DNA from: Nissolia schottii
Taxonomy: Eukaryota > Streptophyta > Magnoliopsida > Fabales > Fabaceae
DNA: 64,000 nucleotides
Assembly: GCA_003254905.1 (NCBI GenBank)
Contig: QANU01058821.1
Span: 122,260 to 186,259, forward strand
Direction of reading: 5' to 3'
Numbering within the stretch: the first letter of the stretch is position 1; every line of letters begins with the position of its first letter. The translations under genes and the position numbers were made by a program. Shown one piece after another: positions 56,672 to 64,000 of this stretch. Below the pieces are notes generated by a model. The model had not been told where the DNA came from. It made no database searches and saw only the letters and a program-made list of their open reading frames with translations.

Positions 56672-58990
56672 ACAGATATTTTGATAGAAGATAAAAGGAA
56701 AGAATTTCAAAGAGAAAGGAGGATAAGGCATCCTCCTAAACAAAAGAAAGGGGAAAAAGAAGCAAGACAAAAAATGCGCAAGAAAAGGAGAAAGATCAAT
56801 GTGTTCCATTGAGATGTGGTGTCATGGTTTCTGTTGAGAGGCAATTTCATGTTCTCTAACTCAGAAGATAGTCAGGCAATAAAGACTTCAAAATCGGAGT
56901 TTTTATTGGCTCTAGGAAATTTCATAAAGGACCATTCCCTTCCATTTTTTTTTTTAAATTTCTGTTTCATCTAAGATTATACCTAAGTAATAATCACATT
57001 AGTTAATAGCTTTTAATGTCCATCATGGCTACTTCTAAGTTCATGCAAAGATGAAGGAAGAAGATAAAGGGTGCATGCTTGCGTCCTGCAAGACCTACTT
57101 GTTTCTAGGTCATGAAAACTTTTGATGCAGAGGTTTTTGAATTTACAAATGTTAAAAGGATACTGAGCTCGGTGAGCTCTCTTATCTTAGTAGGCCAATA
57201 CGTGACATGGATGCCAAATCATTTTATGCTTATTTGACTTCTAACATATTTCTTTAGAAGTGCTTTTCATTTCTTCCTCTTCCTATTGCCAAATGAAGGT
57301 GAACAAACTTCGATACCAACCTACAGGTGATGGGCAGCAAGCTTACCAAATCAAATGTCCATAACCATTGTGCTCAGAGACAAGACCTAGTTGGTTTTGT
57401 TAAAATAGCATGATGCATTGAAGCTGATCTAGAATCGGCTTGTCATGTCAGGATAGCTTCATTGCTTCATTTGTCTTTTGAGGAGTGTTGATAAATTTAG
57501 AAGATAAGCCTTTAAACTGCTTGCAAGTTGAAAGTATGATGAGCTCTTCACTGTTTAGTTCCTAGAGTTAATACTTCTTTTTATTTGTGTTTATGTATTA
57601 TTGCCGTAGATATTTAGAATTTAATAGTTTGAATTATGAAAGGACACTGACATCGCTAATTCATGACCTCAGTACAAAGTTGTTATTGTATAGGTATTGC
57701 CGCAAAGGTCCATTTTCTTACAAACTGTAAGAACAGAAGTGTTGGCAGTGGCTGCTTTTTGGCTTGCATGTTGGCCTGCTTTCCCTACTCCGTCTTCCTC
57801 CGACCTTTTATGAGTTGTTCATTAACATTAGAAGTTTGTTATTGTTACCCTCTTTTATTATGTTTAAAATAACGATTAAGGTACATATTTACTTGGCAAC
57901 ATGGATTGGAAGAATTTTCTTCAAAAAGGGATCCGAAGGCTATGATTTTGTGCTTCTAAAAAAAAATCACATATAGCATAGAGGTTGCGGGCTCTACTTT
58001 GCTAGACTAGTAGGCTTTCTCTTTCTCATGAGGAATGGCTTGAACTACCATGTATATTTTCTTCATCACAAACACCATTTCACTGGGAACATGTACAAGA
58101 AGAAAAAGTTCTTAGTAGCCAAAGTTTAGAATTGTACAGTTGGCTAGGTAGGCTAGGAATGAAAGGAAATTCTTAATTGCCCGCATTGTTAACTAATCTT
58201 GTAATGTATTTTTATTCTTTTCGTTTGGGGAAATATTTTGGAGGTATACTGTTTGTACGGTAACTTCTGTTCTGTTGCTAGCTAGTCAAGTATAAATATT
58301 CTGTTGCCCAGCTCTTGTAAATGTTTTGTCTAATGAAGTCAGAGTCTAATATACTAACCCTCTCAAAGTCACAACTTGTGTGTTGTATTTTTACAATGTG
58401 TTCATATATTTGCGGATACTGTATTTGAGATATTAGCTAGGGTTGGAAGTGTTAAGGAACTCAAAAGAAGCAGCACTTGATTCAGGTTAGTTGTAGGGTT
58501 TACCATAATTGAAGCTTTTAAATAATTATGTGTTTTTTTGCCTATATTTATATGTTTGCTATTTTTCAATAGAAGATTTTTATTTAGATGAAGAGAGTAA
58601 ATTTCCTAATATATAGAAAGGTGGAATATTCTCTTTACAAAAGCAATAACTACCATCAATAAAACAAACCTTTCCAATTTCTCTAACATACCTGAGAAAG
58701 AAATCCCTCTAAAAGACAATGAGCATTTCGCCAAATAAAGGCCAAATATGTGATACCTGGGTTAAAATAAAATTATTTGTCTAATGAAAAATAAAAACGG
58801 TGGTAGTAAGAGGAACTTAAAATCTCACATAAGTTGAGTCCTCAGAGAATTTTATCTAATTACAGTAATTAGCTAAAAAGATCTAACGTTCGACTGTTAC
58901 TGTCAGCCATATCCGACGGTAACCGCCTCGGAATAATAACTGGCATGTCTTCTCCCATGTTCAAACCACCAGCAATAAATATCTAGTTAC
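56672..58990. other. Spacer
   Basis: Mostly AT-rich sequence. Part of 56672-56830 is purine-rich and could be interior sequence of the LTR element next to it. No gene seen. Confidence 0.5.
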
Positions 58991-59029
58991 TATCGGACTC
59001 CGACGTAACCTGAAAAGCCGTTGCTTTAA

Positions 59030-60069
59030 AAGCTCCTCCCCGCGCGGCAGCCCCATTCTTCCAAACCCTAAACTCCCTCAAACTCTCCCAAACTCTCTCA
59101 CACTCGCGCCACCCTCTCGCCTGCTGCCTCCAGCATTCAAGGTAAGTTCGCTGTCGGCTGCCACTTTGTATATATATTTTATTTTTTACATTGTTATTAT
59201 ATGTATTAGTATTATTGATTAATTATATGTTAGTATATAATTGTTACTATACTTATATGTTAGTATATTAGTATATTATACGCACCATGTTAGTACGTTA
59301 TGTATGTTATGTTAGTCATATATGTTATGTTAGTAATATATATTATGTTAGTAATATTGATTAATTATATGTTATTATGTTAGTATATTAGTACAATATT
59401 AGTATATGTTAATATAATTGTTAGTATTATTGTTATTATATGTTAAGTATTAGTATTAGTATTATATGTTAAATTATTATAATAGTTTAATTTAAGTTAA
59501 TTGTGTTAACTTGAATTTTTCAATTTTGTATATTTAGTACTAATGGCCAATGACAAAGGAAAGAAGCAGTGTCCCACTGCTTCCTAGTGCAACACGGTGG
59601 TCGGGGGAGGGGAGGCAAGACGCCCTCCTCTGGATCACCGACTGGGGAGGGTTTTATGCCCACCCCTGGGCTGTTGCCCGGTGATGCTCCGCCATTGACT
59701 TTCATGCCTCTAGCGGCAGCAGATCAAGCCAGGTACGAGAGCTATGCCGAGCAGGCTCCCCAAGCTTCCCCTGCTGAGAGCCAATAGCCAGAGACTTCGA
59801 CGGCTGTTGGCCCGCATACTGAGGGATCCTAGACTGATGATCGGGTCCCTCTGCGAGTTGATCCTAGCTTCAGCGGGTATGTAAATGTTTTAATTTATTT
59901 GTTAATTAATTAATTTGTAAGTTTTTACATTATTATTTATTATTAATTATTTAACAAGTTTTGATTTAATGTTTATATAGGTTTGATCCTCACGCCGTTG
60001 GAAAGCGAGCTGTGACGGAGTCGCTGAAGAAATGCTATAGTCGGTCCCGTCTTCAAGTGGCAGGATCTC
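59030..60069 (+). other. Gene-like fragment of unknown type, possibly DNA-transposon derived
   Basis: A GC-rich leader (about 59030-59141) ends in a good donor (attcaag|gtaagt). An AT-rich, repeat-filled intron follows to about 59540 (tttag|tac), then a GC-rich exon with ATG at 59544 up to about 59879 (agcgg|gtatgt). A second short intron ends at about 59981 and a third exon runs to 60069, where the solo LTR cuts it. Beyond the LTR (63955-64000) a frame reads PEEKDCTYNVFKV, and before it VGPVFKWQDL, a pattern that loosely recalls plant En/Spm-type 'transposase 24' proteins. Stops occur in the 59544 frame, so it is probably dead. Identity uncertain. Confidence 0.35.
59165..59490. repeat. AT-rich degenerate repeat (atgttagtat type)
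   Basis: Irregular repeats of ATGTTAGTATATTAGTAT-like words fill the first intron of the gene-like stretch. Confidence 0.7.
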
Positions 60070-63000
60070 TGTAACATCCCAGTTTTCCCTTAGTAAAGAT
60101 TTTGCATAATAAGTTTGGTTGCGAACTCTTTTAGAGGTTGGAAGCGTAAATTACAGGTGTCCGTCAAGCACCGGGACGCTTGTTGTAACATCCCGGTTTT
60201 TCTTAGAGAAATAATTGTACACATAAATGCCAAATTAATTTCTAATCATGATTAGAGAATAAAAATGGGACATTATTAGGTAGAATATCCCTAGGAAATA
60301 AAACGTGTCGCGGTAGGAAATTCGGCAGACAACTGAACAGCCGCTGTTCGCCGATGAAATTTCCCGACGCGGAAAAGGTGTTCGTGAAAATATTTTCCTG
60401 GAGAAAAATTCACAAACACCTTTAAATATTAATACCCTTAGGTAGGGGGAATTAGGGGATCGCAACGGTATAAACAGAAATATTTTTGGGACGACCGTGC
60501 GCGACGTACCGACACTGCGAGTGATAAAACACGAGCGAACCGGAACCGGAAAAAAATGAAATTTCAGCAGCTGCAAGAAGAAGGGCTGCACGGTTTTGAA
60601 GAGATTTTTGGGCCAAAAATAATTCCCTAAATCATGCTTTCAAACTTCCCATCACCATCCTTTCTTACACATCAAAACCAAATCACATCATAAGCCATAC
60701 CTATGCACATATCTTCTACTATTCATCTAACTTTATTAAATTCCAAAATTTAATTAATTCCCACTCACCATTAGCCACAAAACCGTGGCTTCACTTCCCC
60801 AAAATTCCAATTAAATTGTCCCCAAAAATTAAGCTTAGCCACTCCAAAGTTTATCAAGGCCAATCACATACTCTTACACTTCCACACAATATCACTAACA
60901 ATATTTTAAGTGACAAATTCCCACTAAATTCCAGCCCAAAAGCATGGCCAACACTTGCTGAATTTTCAGAATTTTTAGTCAACAAACATGTTCCTTAATT
61001 TAAGCTTCCACACTTACCATCACCATGCTATACTTACCATCACCACCATACTTCATCACATCACCTATGTTGACTATTCAACCCATTTTTCCCTCAAAAT
61101 TTCTGGCCAAAACCGTGGGAGTTTCCAGCTCTTGGAGGACGATTGCATCCTCAACATACTTCTTAAACACACACCAAAGCAAGCCCTAGCACACTTCTTT
61201 GGCCTTCAAAAATATTTGAGCCTCCTCACCTTGTCTCCAAGCTGCACAAAACCAAGTCTCATCTCCCTAAAATCCTTTCATCTTTAGCTTCATCTTTTTC
61301 CATAAGCCAACCAAGAAAAATCACCCCACAATTATTCCATAGAAACACACTTTCATTCTCCTTACAAAGCTCTAAGAACAACACCCTTCTTCTCACAAAT
61401 TTCCCTCATTTTCCTCTCCTCAAAACCGTGAGCTTGCTCATAGTTTCTCTCAAGTTTCTCTTGGAGAAAAGTGGCCAAAAGCTTGGAAGGCACCAAGGCT
61501 TCTACAGGTTTTCACTCTAAGTCTTACTCACCACCACAAGGTTTTTTTACAGGTGGGTAAATCGACATAATCACTGTCTATGTGATTTAGGATGTGTTTA
61601 GCTATGTTTTGTGTTAGAAATACATGAGGTTAGGGTGCCCTTTTTTTGGAACCTTGATATATATGTTGTTGATGATTGTCTGGATCTGTTGTTGTTGTCT
61701 GTGATTCTGTCAGAATTTAGGAAAGCCTAAGACGGGAATAGGCATATGTCACATTTTTGAAAGGAACTGTATGCTGGGATTTTTATCATGTAAAACTAAT
61801 GTGATTTTTGGATTCTACACGAAATTTTGAGTGGGGATGTCAAGTTTTGTGATTTTTGGAGTCCCCGATGAATTTCTCAGCAAACAGGCAGCAAATAGGG
61901 TTTTTATGAAAAAGGGCAAAATGGGAATTTCACATATTGGGACTGAAAAACTGGGTTTGTTTTCAGAAAATATGGGTTTATAAATATCAAAACCTTAAGG
62001 GCAAGTCTTGAGTCCATCGGGTTTTTGAGAACAAAAATTCTAAAGAAAACAGGGCGTTTACGGGGCGAAATGGTAATTTTGGGAAAAATGGTAGAATTGT
62101 AATTTCGTGGTTCTGAGGTCGGAATCTGAAATTTTAGACATGAAAAATGATCTTCGGGCTATCAAAAACCTTGGGGGTAAGGTCTCGAACCTTTCCGGTT
62201 TCTGATAACTAAATACTGACAGAAAACAGACGTAGCCTATGCTGTCATAAGGAAATAATATACGTTATGTGATTATGTTTTATATGATTATGTTGTTTAT
62301 GGAACGAATGTTTGGGTATGCTATGTTAGGTTTAGCAAGTGATAGTATGCTCCCTTATGTTTATGAGAATATGATGGATGAATGAGTTATGTTATGATGA
62401 TGCATGTAGAACATTTTCATGAGGTATGTTTATGATGAGTGCATGACATATTTGTATGATAATGTATGTGAAACATTGCATGTAGAATATGTATGTTAGG
62501 AATGGTTATGCCATCATGCATCATGAGAACTTGAGGTTAATCACGTAAAGTTTAAAGAGCATAATTGAACCTTAGGGAACAAGTATGTAGCTATATGATA
62601 GGAAGCATCTCTCTTGGCAGAAACGCCCCTCACCAGTCCCCACAAAGGGGTGGATTGGTTAATGAGAAGGAAGGACAAGAAAGAAAGAAAGAAAAGATGA
62701 ATGAGAAAGGGTGACGTCACACCTAAGAAATGATAATGATATGATGATGATGATGTATGGGTCTTCACTTGGTTGTGTCATAGGGCCAACCCCTTGCCCT
62801 CCCACTAGGTGGACAGTTATCTCTATTGATGATCGGAGACGGAACATTAGTTATCCGCGGTGGTTCGCAACCACTCACGTTATAGCGCTGCCTGGCCGAC
62901 ATCAATCAGAGGACAGAAGTAAGTTGTAGATGTTTGGCCGCATCTACATGAGTGGGAAAGACTCAGCGCGGCCCTGGTCCATTAGTTAGCTGGGAGCCGA

Positions 63001-63954
63001 CGCAGCCTTGGTCCATTAGTTAGCCGAGAGCATGGAAAGCAGGATGCGCCCCGGTTCATTAGTTAGCCGGTACGCATGAGAGAGTCTCAAAGTTAGCATG
63101 CATAAAGTATGAAATGAATGAATATGCAATGGCATGATGAATGAGTGTGTAATGTATAAGTATATGATAAAGTATATGAGCATGTGTATGAAGTAAATAC
63201 CGTCAAGAGAACGCTCGAGACGGCTATGTATATACGCGAGAAAAGTTAACAAGCACGAGAACCTAGATAAGCAAGACTAGTTCCCAGTCACCTAGTAAAG
63301 TAGATAAAGCCGTTCAGGACCTTAGGCCAGATAATAATTAGTAGGATGTTAGTATGCATGTTCACTTAGAAACACCTGAGCGGCCGGTTGATAAGTGAGT
63401 TAAAAGATCCCCCGACGCCAAGGTAACCCACTGAGGACGAATGTTCTCACCCCCACTCACTTATGCTTCCAGGGGCAGACATGAGCTATGAGAAGCACCA
63501 AGAGGATCAGAAAAGAACAGAGGACAAGCTACCGATGACGAACGGACAGATCTTCAAGGTTATGAAGACATGTTGGGCCAGCTATGCACTAGTTGAACCT
63601 TTATGATGTATATGGATGATTATAACATGCATATGTACTTTATTATAATATTATATGATTGGTTGTACTTATCTGTGAAGGACCAGGTACTTGCTTATGT
63701 AGATATTTATGCTATGAATGACTATTGGTTGTAAGCCGCGAGCTCTATCGTTTGTCTTATATACTTTGATTCACACATGGCTCATATTTCGTAATTACGC
63801 ACTCAGTAGCAAAGTTTTAAATTGGTCCATATTTTCCTTAACCTAGTATTTTCGAAAAAAATAATGAGGGACTACGAGTATTCCCACCAAGTGAATAACA
63901 ACCTAGTGAGCATTGCATACTACTCGAGGGTATGCAGTTAGCTAGGGTGTTACA
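60070..63954 (+). mobile_element. Solo LTR, about 3.9 kb, with a doubled 5' terminus
   Basis: TGTAACATCCC occurs at 60070 and again at 60185; only one end (ctagctagggtgttaca, 63954) is seen. Four matching bases (tctc) flank the outer pair. From about 61550 to 62220 it closely follows 29940-30780 of the other solo LTR, so the two are one family. Repeated blocks (ggtccattagttagc...) lie at about 62966-63075. No coding region is present. The doubled start suggests one LTR recombined with, or inserted beside, the tip of a relative. Confidence 0.8.
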
Positions 63955-64000
63955 TCTCCGACCTGAGGAGAAGGATTGCACGTACAACGTCTTCAAGGTG
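63955..64000 (+). other. Continuation of the gene-like fragment after the solo LTR
   Basis: Short stretch reading on from 60069. It is cut by the window edge. Confidence 0.3.

Noticed and set aside
60816-61287. Open frames inside the right solo LTR
   Set aside because: C/A-rich untranslated LTR sequence with no domain.

Overview
This is plant nuclear DNA: genes with short exons and GT-AG introns, AT-rich spacers, P-class PPR genes, SINEs and nested LTR retrotransposons. The gene and repeat types suit a dicot, and the look of the repeats suggests a legume. That last point is a guess; no marker here fixes the species.

The left 14 kb is gene space. An intact 20-exon dihydroxyacetone kinase gene lies on the minus strand (coding 9877 to 2444, 592 aa). 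An intact 8-exon NAA40 (histone N-alpha-acetyltransferase, NatD) gene lies on the plus strand (10731 to 13710, 267 aa). The two are divergent, with start codons 854 bp apart. A SINE and a Mutator-like element with a 9-bp target duplication follow.

From 16.6 to 33.8 kb the window is a nested stack. The host is an old, heavily broken Ty3/gypsy element of Tat/Athila type (minus strand) with matching LTRs at 16562-16947 and 33367-33755. Its interior holds a 6.4 kb segment with an intact restorer-like PPR gene (copy A) and a 3 kb solo LTR of another family. The same 6.4 kb segment occurs again at 38989-50372 (copy B). Copy B also has an intact PPR gene and is split by a broken Ty1/copia element. 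A third, decayed PPR gene follows at 52.2 kb, so the locus is a restorer-of-fertility-like (RFL) PPR cluster. Between copies A and B lie two exons of a SURF1 (cytochrome oxidase assembly) pseudogene with a 1.6 kb solo LTR in its intron, and an Au-type SINE.

The strongest observation is the way the two intact PPR genes differ. By hand alignment, 17 of 41 amino-acid differences downstream of the leader fall on residues 5 and 35 of the PPR motifs, the pair that reads RNA bases. That is 17 of 26 code positions against 24 of about 496 others. The proteins are therefore predicted to bind quite different RNAs although the rest is about 95% identical. A second signal is a 233-bp stretch downstream of each PPR gene with no differences between copies, while neighbouring DNA differs by about 4-5%.

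The right end (54.5-64 kb) is mostly intergenic, with an Au-type SINE, a possible LTR remnant, a GC-rich gene-like stretch at 59-60 kb, and a 3.9 kb solo LTR of the same family as the 29 kb one.
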